DNA of 64,000 nt, from the NCBI GenBank assembly GCA_030248135.1, contig JASANC010002461.1, positions 1 to 64,000 of the forward strand, in the 5' to 3' direction. The first letter of the stretch is position 1; each line of letters starts with the position of its first letter. Source of the DNA: Theristus sp. LFF4_11. Its lineage: Eukaryota > Nematoda > Chromadorea > Monhysterida > Xyalidae. Below the pieces are notes generated by a model that saw only the letters and a list, made by a program, of their open reading frames with translations, had not been told where the DNA came from and made no database searches. The translations under genes and the position numbers were made by a program. This document shows positions 33,606 to 52,686 of this stretch, one piece after another.

Positions 33606-36600
33606 ATGAACGCCGGTGCCGCAAAAGATCATCATCATGAACATCAAGAAGCAAAAAAGGTCAAACAAGTGCTAACAGAGCAACAACAGAAAAAACCAGC
33701 AGCAGGCAGCAGTGGAGCCACCGAGCAGGATCTCCAGCGATTGGTGTTTGATCTGCATCAAGGTCTTTTGTTTCATTTTCGTTCTTTTTATTGTGCTGTG
33801 TATTTTTGGTTGGTCTGACTCTTCCATACTCCATATTATGGTTGTTAAAAAAAACTGCGTCATTTTTATTTTTGTTTGTTGAACCGTTTTGTAATCGTAG
33901 CGTTTCTGACGTGAGCAAGACGTATGAACCGGACTAGGGTTGTTAAAAAAAAACAAAAAGCGCCATTTTTTGTTTTTTTATAAAAAGAATGATTTTTTAA
34001 TTGAAAATCAAAGTTGAGCTAAATCAATCAGGGAGTCAGAAGAACCACATTTGATGTGCAAGCGCGTGCCGCATCATGACTCCCGTATGGCGGAACTTTC
34101 TAGATTTTGTTTTGTTGACCTCATTTGCCCCTTTTTTAAACCGATATCATGCATCTTCTTGCGTTTTGACCCTTAATACGCCACTGATTATCCACCATCT
34201 CAAGTGAAAGAAAACTTACCAACTTGGAATTCTATCAATTATGATGATGACGCCACGACACTCCACGAAACAGCAACCAAGTAAAGTAGCGCTTGCAGAC
34301 GGTGCCAGCTCGGACGCTCAGAATTCACGATTTGAGACGAAATGTCTATCACCTTGGCTGCATCGGAAATATTGAGCCAAGCTTTGCGACGCTCAAAAAC
34401 TTCGTCCCAAAAATTGTTGAAGCCTAAAACAGTCGTTAAAACGGTCCAAATTCGACTGCTGACGGTTTTACAAGGTAATGTCAAAGAAAATTTTTGTTGA
34501 ACTTTCGAAAAATTGTGCTAAAATGAAGTTTTCAAAGCATGTTAGAGCAAATTTTTTTGAACTTTTTTTAAGTTGGCATTTTTGTTTTTTGTTTAGTTTT
34601 TTAAACAAAAAATTTGATTTTTGTTTAAAAACAAACCTAAACAGACACTTCCGGTGTGCCATTGTGTTCAACTGTTACTGTGTTTTATTGCACAGAAATA
34701 AATTGAACAAACAAACGAAAAAAGTTGTCCACAGAGGTTGATTTCTGATTGGTCAGTTTCTGATTTGAAAAAACCATTTTTGCTCGAATTTTCGATAAAT
34801 CATGCGCTTTTTAGGCAAAATATGCGTTTATCCTGCTTTTTTAGCTGTTTTGACCTTTTTTAGCGTTTTGGTTTTTTATTTGATTTTTCAAAAAAATGGT
34901 TTCTGTTTGACAACCCTAGTCCAGTCCAATATCATTTTCCAAAGATTTCACGACCATTCGATTGTTCGAGTTTGCTTTTATGCAGAACGCAAGCGCATCG
35001 GCAAGACGTTGGCGTCCGAACAAGCGCGCCACGCTCGCAATCTCGCGAGCGTCCGTCAGCGTTAGTGATCGTTGCGGAATTTTGTGTGTATACGCTGGTT
35101 TGTTATCTGTCTCTGTCACGCGTCACCTGGACTTGGATTGGTATTCATATTTAAAAACTTAAAAAAATGATTTTTGATTTTCGATGAGTTGTTGCTCGCA
35201 ACATTGTTGTTGATTGTTGATTGATTGTTGTTGTTGTTGATTGTTGATCAACATTGTTGATCTAATCATTGAAACGCGCGATCAGTGTGAACTTAAAAAC
35301 TTCAAATCAGCGACTGACACTCACTTTGCACGTGATTCCAGTTCGCAGTGAGGTCGAACAGATCCAGCAGAGCATCAAGAATGCGGACGCCGTCTTGCTG
35401 AAGTCGGTGATGGCCAAAATGAAACAGGCGGATGAGGATGAAAAGCGGTGCGCGGGCGCTTTCGTTTCGGATTTATTGAGTTTGCAAATGCACGAATTGT
35501 GCTGCAAAAGTTTGGTGTTTGGTTCGTTGGTTGGTCGGTTTAAGGGAGTTGTCGTTTTGAGTAATATCACTTTTTTAAGTTCTGCGACTGAATTCGTGTG
35601 CAGACGTAGAAAGAAAACTTGTTTCAATCTTTATGGTGCAATTCAAAGTCGCCTAAGTGACTCGGCCCTATGTAGGGGACACGGATCTACCAATTTTGAA
35701 TTCCCGCGTCATCCATGAAACTGTATACCTATCTATGCGCGCATTGAGTGGCGAGACCAAAGTAAAAGATCATAATTAAAATGACTTCAAAACAGAATAA
35801 TTTGTCGCACACTTACACGTGCACGCGCGATAAATATCAAATCCAATTGTTGACTGTCAGAAAGTCCGGAATGAGATTCGTGTGTCTCGTTTGTTGAAAT
35901 CGCCTGTATAATTTCACCAGCTGGCAGGAAGCGATTGAGCGCGAGCGCGCGAAACACACGGAAATGAGCGACCAGTGCGATGCTGAAAGGACTCGCGTCG
36001 ACTTGGAACTGTCTGTCGAGTTTTTTTTAATCGGCGTTCGTTGTCACGTTCAGTTGTTTGTTGTTTTTATCCAGTATCACAGGCAAGAATAGACAGAATG
36101 TTATGAGATTGTTGTTATGTTCTTTGCAGGGACAGACACTTCGCGGATGCGGCAACGTTGGTCAAAAATCTGTTTGCGGCGCATCACACCGGCGTATGTG
36201 TTATGTTGAGATTGAACATTGGAATGGCAGTTTTCTTTGCAGTTTTTTTTGAATTTACACTTCGGAATCTACGGTAAATTTTCCTAGCATGTTAACACCG
36301 TTTGCAAATAAGAGTGGGGGGGCCTAGGAACATTCCGTGATACATGGAAAAGTTTTTAAACCAAGGGTGCAGGGACATTCTACTAATCAAGGCGCTTCAG
36401 GTTTACCTAGAGATGTAAGCTTCAAAAAAAAATTTTTTTTTATTTTTTTTTAAAGAAAAAGTAAAAAAAATGAGCATTTTTTTTATTTTTTTTATTAAAA
36501 ATTTTTTGAAATTTTTTCTTTAATGTGCCCTGAAAATGCCGTTTTTGGCATAATTTTTCGAAAGTTCAACAAAAATTTTCTTTGACTTTACCTTGTCACT

Positions 36601-39600
36601 TAGTCTTCAACGCTGCAGGTGGTATTCTGGATTGATTTATCGACTGTTTTCAGCCTTGGTGAATGATGATCGACTCGCGCATTGAAGTACTTGAGCGTCG
36701 CAAAGGCTAGTTCAACAAATTCCGATGTCGCTAAGGTGAGATAGAAGCAGAGAACTCACATTTACGCATCGTTTTTCAGGATCTCGAAAGGTCGAAATTG
36801 CACTGTCTGCCACTGCAAGCGTAACTTCGTTGGTTGCTCGTTGCTGTTTCGCCTCGTGTCGTCATGATCACACCGGTTTGTTGTTGAACTTGTTTCCGTG
36901 TTATTTGAGGTGAATTGAGAGGCAAAACACGAGACGTGATGTCGTCGGTGGGAAAATGGGGTCGCAGAAACCAAGTCTGAAATTTTCACCCTCCTCCCAT
37001 ATGAGTGGGGGTCATATGGTAAGTCGGTGGCTCCTCAGATGGTGATATTCGGACTCCCTGAAAAATTCTGAACAACTTTCATTTAAAAAAAAATTTAAAA
37101 AAAAATTAAAAAAAAAAATAGAAAATTTTTTTTTCTTGACATCTCTAGGTTTACCCCCTGAGTACCCCCTGATTATGCCTATAAAGGTCGTTTTTAGGGT
37201 GCGGAAGTTGAAAAACCCTCGATTTTTTGCGATTTTTCGCAAAGTGTACCTTTTCAGCCCTACCGTATCTCGTAGTTGCACAGTTTCTGGAACCTCACAT
37301 AATAATCACGTGAAAGATCTTGCGGAGTTCTTTAAAGCCCTGTATCAATGAGCCCTTGCAAGGGGGTCACTGAGGCGCTACGCGGCTAGTTAAAATTACT
37401 TTTTTTTTAAATAACGCTATTTTTTTAAAACATTTTTTTGAGCTCATAAACACAATTTTTCGATTTTCATTTTTGGTTCTACAGCGGGGTTTTCGTGGTC
37501 GCTGAATTCGAATCTGGTCTTAGATTTTTGCCCCGGGCATTTTTTTGCCCTAAAATTTTTAATTTTAAGTGCAGATTTTTTTAACAAAGCTGTTTTACAA
37601 CAGCCTTACAACCGCTGTATCGGAATCAGTTTTGATATTTTGCAACTGACCACTTGCCCACCCAAAAAATGGGTAATTTGCCTCGGGCATTTTTTTTGCT
37701 TTAAAAATTGGGCAAAAACACATTTTTATGCGTTTTCCAGTGGTTTTTTGTTTTAATTTTTAATTTTAAGTGCGGATTTTTTTAACAAAGCTGTTTTATA
37801 ACATCCTTACAACCGCTGTATTGGAATCAGTTTTGATATTTTGCAACTGACCACTTGCCCAGCCAAAAAATGGGTAAAAAGTTGATTTTTTGCTTTTTGC
37901 ACACGTTTTCGTTTCACAGTAAAAAAATCGAGTTAGAAACAACTTGTAATTTTAATTTTTAATTCTACATGGAGGGTTTCGGGGTCGCTGAATTCGAATC
38001 TAACCTTAGATTTTTGCCTCGGGCATTTTTTTGCTTTAAAAATTGGGCAAAAACACATTTTTATGCGTTTTCCAGTGGTTTTTTGTTTTAATTTTTAATT
38101 TTAAGTGCGGATTTTTTTAACAAAGCTGTTTCATAACAGCCTTACAACCGCTGTATCTGAATCAGTTTTGATATTTTGCAACTGACCACTTGCCCACCTA
38201 AAAAATGGGTAAAAAGTTGATTTTTTTGCTTTTTGCACACTATTTCGTTTCACAGTAAAAAAATCAGTTTAGAAACAACTTGTAATTTTAATTTTTAATT
38301 CTACAGAGGGGGTTTCGGAGTCTCTGAATTCGAATCTGATTTTAGATTTTTGCCCCGGGCATTTTTTGCTCTAAAAATTAGGCAAAACCACTGGAAAACG
38401 CATAAAAATGTGTTTTTGCCTCATTTTTAGAGCAATAAAAAAGCCCGGGGCACAAATCTAAGGTCAGATTCGAATTCAGCGATCTTGAAAACCTCCCTGG
38501 AAAACTAAAAATTAAAATTACAAGTTGTTTCTAACTTGATTTTTTCATTGTGAAACGAAAACGTGTGCAACAAGCAAAAAATCAACTTTTTACCCATTTT
38601 TTTAATGGACAAGTGGTCAGTTGCAAAATATCAAAACAGATTAAGATACAGCGGTTGTATAGCTGTTATAAAACAGCTTTGTTAAAAAAATCCGCATTTA
38701 AAATTAAAAATTAAAACAAAAAACCACTGAAAAACGCATAAAAATGTGTTTTTGCCCAACTTTTAAAGCAAAAAAAGACCCGGAACAAAAATCTAAGGTC
38801 AGATTCGAATTCAGCGACCCCGAAACCTTCCATGTAGAATTAAAAATTAAAATTACAAGTTGTTTCTAATTTGATTTTTTCACTGTGAAGCGAAAACGTG
38901 TGCAAAAAGCAAAAAAATCAACTTTTTACCCATTTTTTGGGTGGGCAAGTGGTCAGTTGCAAAATATCAAAACTGATTCCGATACAGCGGTTGTAAGGCT
39001 GTTGTAAAACAGCTTTGTTAAAAAAATCTGCACTTAAAATTAAAAATTAAAACCAAAAAACACTGGAAAACGCAAAAAAAATGTGTTTTGCTTAATTTTA
39101 GGGCAAAAAAATGCCCGGGGCAAAAATCTAAGATCAGATTCGAATTCAGCGACCCCGAAAACCCCCCTGTAGAACCAAAAATGGAAATCGAAAAATTGTG
39201 TTCATGAGCTCAAAAAAATGTTTTAAAAAAATAGCGTAATTTTTAAAAAAAAGCAATTTTAACTAGCGTCGTAGCGCCTCAGGGACCCCCCTTGCAAGGG
39301 CTCATTGATACAGGGCCTTAAAGAACTCCGCAAGATCTTTCACGTGAATATTTTGTGAGGTTCCAGAAACTGTGCAACTACGAGATACGGTAGGGCTAAA
39401 AAGGTACACTTTGCGAAAAATCGCAAAAAATCGAGGGTTTTTCAACTTCCGCGCCCTAAAAACGACCTTTATAGGCATAATCAGGGGGTACTCAGGGGGT
39501 AAACCTGAAGCGCCTTGATTAGTAGAATGTCCCTGCACCCTTGGTTTGAAAACTTTCCCATGTAGCGCAGACCCCCCCCCCCCACTCTTATTTGCAAACG

Positions 39601-40800
39601 GTGTTAAAGTTTACCATGAATTTGTTGCCTTGTTTTTTTGAATGTGCACAGAAATCTTTCGAATTGTGTTGTCTTTCAGGGACTGGAGAAATGCGTGCAA
39701 CAGCAGCCGGAGCTGAAGAAGAAACTGCACGAGGAAAACCGTTACCGTTCGTTCGTCTTTTGTCTGCTTCATAATTTGAGAGATAACAACAAAACGTGCA
39801 CAACATTTTTATGATCAGTGGTCAGTTCTATAAACATGAGTAGTGTTTCAAAATTGAGGAGTTTTACTTAAGCCAAGGTGTTCCAAAAGTTAGACCTTGA
39901 CAAATTCCGGTGGAATAATTGAATCCAGTTTTTTTTCTGAAGTTTCATACTGGATTGATATGTCTGCCCAATTCAGCACGGATTTTTCATGCGCCCGGTC
40001 CGGTTCACACGCTCCATAAATGTATCCAGAAATTGCACCCTGGAATAAAACTTTTCAATTTTCAGACACTACTCAGTTTCATAAACTTTGTATCAAGGTG
40101 TCCAGTTGCATGCGGAGTGTGACGTGGCGAAACGCGAGCGCTTGGCGACCAAGGAGAAGTTGGCGGAGCTGCGCGCGCGCAACAGTGGCCTGTCATCAGC
40201 GATGGCCGGCCTCTTGCTGTCGGTCGAACGAATTCATTTTTGAACTTTCCGTTTCTTTTATTGTTGTAGTCTTTCTTGTTCACTGTCGGTATCTACAGAA
40301 CGTGCACAAACATAGAAAACTGCTGAAAACGCAAATCCAATCACAGTACAGTATGTTCGTTTAAAGCTGTCGCTTTTTTCCGCAAAATACAGAGCATGCG
40401 AAACTTCGAATCACAGTGAAAACAACCGAATGTGTCGGGCATTGGTTGAACATCAAACACTTCATTTGTGGCTGAATATGCTTTCTTGCAACTCCAGTGC
40501 CACGTTTTTTTCGCGTGTTCTGTTCTATAGGTATTCTGCGAAACAAACTTGACATGTTTAAACAAACGTACTGTATCACACACACTCACAGTTTTTTTTT
40601 ACCTCGGTCCGGTTGGTTGGTCAATCAATCCGGCGCATGCGATTATTGACTGGAAACGTAGCGAACATCATGAACATCGTGATCGTTTCGGAATGCGCAG
40701 GAAGAAAGCGAAAGAAGAGCGCCGTCGCGTGTTGCAAGAGTTGGTGCAGCTGCGCATGGAGCGACGTGCGCTCGAGTCTGACTCGGCGCAGCCGATATGA
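33606..40800 (+). CDS. Coiled-coil protein, family not recognised
   Basis: Plus-strand exons by phase-matched splice sites: 33606-33762, 35342-35447, 35921-36010, 36130-36193, 39680-39740, 40098-40222, 40299-40345 (or 40350), then a last exon from 40701 (or 40662) to the stop at 40800. About 280 residues. The N-terminus is His/Gln/Lys rich (DHHHEHQEAKK). The rest is strongly charged and helical: EVEQIQQSIKNADAVLLK, WQEAIERERAKHTEM, LEKCVQQQPELKKKLHEEN, KRERLATKEKLAELRARN, KKAKEERRRVLQELVQL. These heptad-like patterns indicate a long coiled coil. No signal peptide or enzyme motif. Probably a structural or scaffolding protein (inference). Exons 1-6 are well supported; the last two junctions are less certain. 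Intron 4 contains a 3.3-kb palindrome. A polyadenylation-like AATAAA is at 41198. Confidence 0.6.
33931..34922. mobile_element. Inverted-repeat element with GGACTAGGGTTGT ends
   Basis: About 990 bases with termini GGACTAGGGTTGT and ACAACCCTAGTCC. Its left half is the inverse of 33110-33570. It lies in intron 1 of the coiled-coil gene. Non-coding. Confidence 0.7.
35195..35262 (+). repeat. GTT-rich microsatellite
   Basis: Imperfect (GTT)n and TTGATTGTTG repeats in intron 1 of the coiled-coil gene. Confidence 0.85.
35578..35758. repeat. TCGCAGAACC-family MITE
   Basis: Ends AGTTCTGCGACTGAATTCG and TGCGCGCATTGAGTGGCGAG. It lies in intron 2 of the coiled-coil gene. Confidence 0.8.
36280..39612. 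mobile_element. 3.3-kb palindromic element
   Basis: Left and right arms are inverted copies over more than 1 kb: TTAACACCGTTTGCAAATAA at the left, its complement at 39587-39607, then CCTTTATAGGCATAATCAGG and its complement. Inner repeats of about 330 bases (CAACTGACCACTTGCCC, TTGTAATTTTAATTTTTAAT) run forward from 37490 and reverse after about 38395, the symmetry centre. It lies in intron 4 of the coiled-coil gene. A hAT-like element is inserted in the left arm only. Confidence 0.88.
36408..37147. mobile_element. hAT-like MITE with 8-bp target duplication
   Basis: 740 bp, ends TAGAGATGTAAG and CATCTCTA, flanked on both sides by GGTTTACC. The mirror arm of the palindrome retains the empty site (TTCAGGTTTACCCCCT on the complementary strand near 39500), which proves an 8-bp duplication and hence a hAT-type insertion. 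Confidence 0.88.
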
Positions 40801-41343
40801 CACCGAAAACAAGTGATGCCACCAAAGCCAGGCCGAAACAACACAGTACCGGTGAAGGTGCACGCTCAGTTTCGATTATTTTCTGTTTTTGCCTTTTTGC
40901 AGCTCGGTCGTTGTTTTTTTCCTTTTATGATCGTTTGTTGAAAGGTCGCTTTTTAGCAAGTGCGTTTGGCGGTTTTTGGTGGATTTTGTTGTTTGTTTCT
41001 ATTCCTGTCAAGTGTTTTCTTGTTCAACGATGCCAAAACAGGACTCGTTTCTATCTTTGTTTGCTTTGCTTCTGAAATCCAACCCGAACCGAAGAATTTC
41101 AGTCTTTTTTACGCTGATTGACATTCCGCTTTTTTGTCGTAAACCATTCGATTTCCAATTTCTTCCACCAAGTTTCGGTTAACTGTGTCAGTCATATAAT
41201 AAATTTTACTTTAACAGCACAAGCCACGTGACTGCGAACATTGACAAAATAAGAAACACATACAAAACTTTATGAAAATGACACGTGGACATCGGCCAAC
41301 CAACCAGTGCTGCTGTCTCACAAATACTATGCTCTTTTATTTT
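40801..41343. other. 3' flank of the coiled-coil gene
   Basis: T-rich sequence, probably 3' UTR, with AATAAA at 41198-41203. No other feature is supported. Confidence 0.5.
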
Positions 41344-41620
41344 GGTCCCGAGACTCAATGCGCGCATAGATACAGTCCGTCTAAAAAATATATGCAACAT
41401 GACATAATGACAAACCAATCAGCGCTGAGAACTGCTATGACCAACCAATCAGCTAGTTGCATTTATTAGCGAGATATACTGAATTCAAAATTGATAAGTG
41501 ATCCGAGTCCCCTGAATAGGGCCGTGGCCGTGTCACTTTGGCGATTTTGATTTGTTACGTAAAGATTGAAACTATCTATAGTTTCCTTTCATGTGTGCAA
41601 ACGCATTCAGTCGCAGAACC
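41344..41620. repeat. TCGCAGAACC-family MITE with a nested GATTGGTTGG MITE
   Basis: The outer element runs from GGTCCCGAGACTCAATGCGC to TCAGTCGCAGAACC. It is split at about 41380-41467 by a second element with ATGCAAC/GTTGCAT ends and CCAACCAATCAGC arms. The nested piece matches the one near 16685, in inverse orientation. Confidence 0.82.
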
Positions 41621-43014
41621 TAAAAAAATTGATAATAAAAATAGCGAATAAAATGAAGACTTGGAAGCTGAAAATTTGATGAGATGTTTTAAACACTGAA
41701 GTGAATGCCGCGTCGTTGTTGAAGACGATAGCAAAAATAAGAGGCTCAAGAAGAAAAAAAAACGATTTGTTTGTCGTGGTCGCAGCACAGTACAAACAGC
41801 GACCAACTGAGTATTGTGTGAAAACGTAAGAACAATGATGTGGAAATGAAAGGTCGTCTGTGTGTATTTTGTGTTGTAAAAAAGGAAGCACAGTAAAACT
41901 GTTGCGAGCCAACAATTGAAGCTCAGCATTTATGTGCAGTCGAAACACGCTGATTGGCTCCTCCTCCAGCGCACCTTAGGATCAATCAATGCGCTAATCT
42001 CGTCTATGACCAATCAATGAGCGAGCATATTCGACTGTACTGCAGATTTAAAAATGCATTTACACGATACCAAAAAACCGACCCGGACAAAATCAAAACA
42101 AGATTACAAAAACATTTGATACAAAGACAGCGACTCATTTTAGCATGCGTCTATAAAAACAAGACCCAATACCCGTCTCGTTATTGCATGACCGATCAAA
42201 TCAACAATTCACGCTTTTTCATTTGACAGTTTTCAATACATAAAACACTTTGAATTTTAAAAAGTGTGACTTAATTCACACTTCAAACCGTTTACTTCTA
42301 CGTCACATACAATTAGCTGATTGGTTGGTAATAATCATGCCACATGGTGCACACATTGTGCGCAGGCCTGATGGACAATCCCTCTACAGCAATGCTGCAT
42401 GCATCACGTGGTCACCAACCAATCAGCAAATTGCATGTGATACACTGTAAATCGGACTGTATCTTCAATGAGTAACAAAGAGTAAAGCAAACTATGAACA
42501 ATACGATAAACACATCAACCAACATCTAAAAACCGTCTCCCCTTTTCAGAGCACCTTTCAAAAATTTGCATCTCACAAGAAATTCGTTCAACTCAGCACA
42601 ATAATCGGTCACCACAAGAAACCAGACTGAAAAAATATCCGTCATAACAATGTGTTCTGGATCACCTCGGTTTTTTGTAAACAATCAAGAAACGAAAAAC
42701 CAACGAAGCGGTGAAAACGTTGAATTTGGTTATGAAAAAGCAGAATTTTATTTCTCACCATATAAAGATGACAATCACCTTGTTTGCAGTGACACGCACA
42801 AAAAGCATGCATCCAGTGCAATTCGAAACTCAAATCTGATGAGATGATTGGTTACAGTTTAGTGCTTCTTTGGCAAATCAGTGTTTCGAATTGCATGCTT
42901 TTCAAGCAATAAACGGGTTTTTTGATTGACATTTGACATGAATGACTCAATTTCGAAGCGAAAAACAAGCGGACGTGATGCGAAGACAGCTACATTTGTT
43001 GTGTGACTTGGAGT
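41621..43014. other. Convergent intergenic region
   Basis: Lies between the ends of the coiled-coil gene (plus) and PAK (minus). It holds a MITE (42304-42440) and scattered CCAATCA-type repeats near 41950-42020. A minus frame at 41576-41929 is hydrophobic low-complexity sequence without support. Confidence 0.5.
42304..42440. repeat. GATTGGTTGG-family MITE
   Basis: Arms CAATTAGCTGATTGGTTGGT and ACCAACCAATCAGCAAATTG enclose CACATGGTGCACACATTGTG. Confidence 0.88.
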
Positions 43015-51301
<8,287 letters not shown>

Positions 51302-51329
51302 GTGGGGGCAGGGCACTGCTTGACTGTTG

Positions 51330-51348
51330 TTCGTGTTTTGTCTGAAAA
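51330..51348 (-). promoter_or_regulatory. Splice acceptor just upstream of the PAK start codon
   Basis: On the minus strand, GGTATTTTTTTCAG precedes ACAAAACACG, about 33 bases before the PAK ATG. It could be the 3' end of a 5'-UTR intron or a trans-splice site for a spliced leader, as is common in nematodes. The sequence alone cannot decide which. Confidence 0.5.
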
Positions 51349-52686
51349 AAATACCGCCAGAAACTTTTGCTTCACTCCCGCGCGACGGTGTAGGATGCCA
51401 ATGTGCGCAGCCCGTAATAAATTTTTTTGCGACGGCATTCTGGCGACACCGGCTTGAGGGCTGTGCACCGCTGTGCACCGGTTTGAGGGCTGTGCACATC
51501 GGCTCCACCCTACACCGTCGCACTGGTATACATGCTCCTTATCCCAAGGGAACACATCACGTTTTCACATGGTTACATTTCGGACTTGCGTAATCATGTA
51601 ACAGCGTTTCCCAAAAACTGTCCGAATGTATGTTCTGTGATGTCTCGCAATTTTATGACACCGAAGAAACAAAAAAACGCCAAGTTTGAGATAATAACGC
51701 ACGAAGAGATTGCAGAAACTACGATCAAAAAATCAACAAAGGTGGAAAAGCAGTGACTAATGTTACACCGCAGATTCACCATAATCACACACGGACCGTT
51801 TGACGTTTCCATAAAAAACTGCAAACGCGTCAAAGACACAGCAGACGGCGAAAAATGTTTCGCAAAACATACACGCCCAGTGAAAGTGATATTTTCATAT
51901 GATTCACTCGAACGCACTCTCAATCAGTCGCTGGCAGTGTTATGCAAGCACAGCAGCGCATTTGTAATCCCATGTCGGCACGCATTTTCTGCGACACAAA
52001 ATTATGTTTATTATTGGTCATTATTCTCGTTGAATTTGTTGAAATGAGTGATTTTCCCGACAACACAACTGTATGCTACTTGCTGATTGGTCGCACCAGC
52101 AACACAGCCAATCAGCTGATGCGGTGCGGATAATCACGTTACACTGGGCTTGTTGGATCACAAATTCACCAAAGATCTGGTAAATACGGTGCGCAAAAAA
52201 AATTCAAACACTGACATTCACTTCAACTGTATCTCAAGTCACAGTGAATTTTGACTGGTGAAATAGTGATGAAAATAAAAAACGCACAGACAACAGTAAA
52301 TGGAGTATGCACTCCGGTGAAAGCAACTAACCGGGCAGTCTCGTTGTGGTGTTATCACACACCAACGGGGAGAATAAACACCAATTGAATGAAGGTTTTC
52401 TGTTCATCGGCAAATTTTGTCAGATTTCATTATTTATTTTACAGAATGCAAAGCAAGACAACGTCATTTCAAGAATATTGGAAACAGTGGCACCTGAAGC
52501 CGAATTCAAACAAGGAAACAGTCCAAGCAAACGACCAAATTTATTTATCATCGAATGACAACTTTACAAACTTGACAAAAAAAACTGTAAAAACAGAAAA
52601 AGGATCGCAAAACTTTATCGTGACAAGAATCATCTCCACGGAATCGGCATCATAAAAAAAATCATGAAAACGAAAAAACGCGCAGT
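51349..52686. other. Region between PAK and the MRGBP homologue
   Basis: No gene recognised. Contains a short palindrome at about 52075-52125 (GCTGATTGGTCGCACC and CCAATCAGCTGATGCG) and AT-rich sequence. It presumably holds the PAK promoter and the 3' end of the MRGBP gene (TTTATT at about 52541, AATAAA on the minus strand). Confidence 0.5.

Noticed and set aside
41576..41929. 117-codon hydrophobic minus frame
   Set aside because: Phe/Leu/Ser-rich reading of an A-rich strand, overlaps a MITE end and has no splice or family support.
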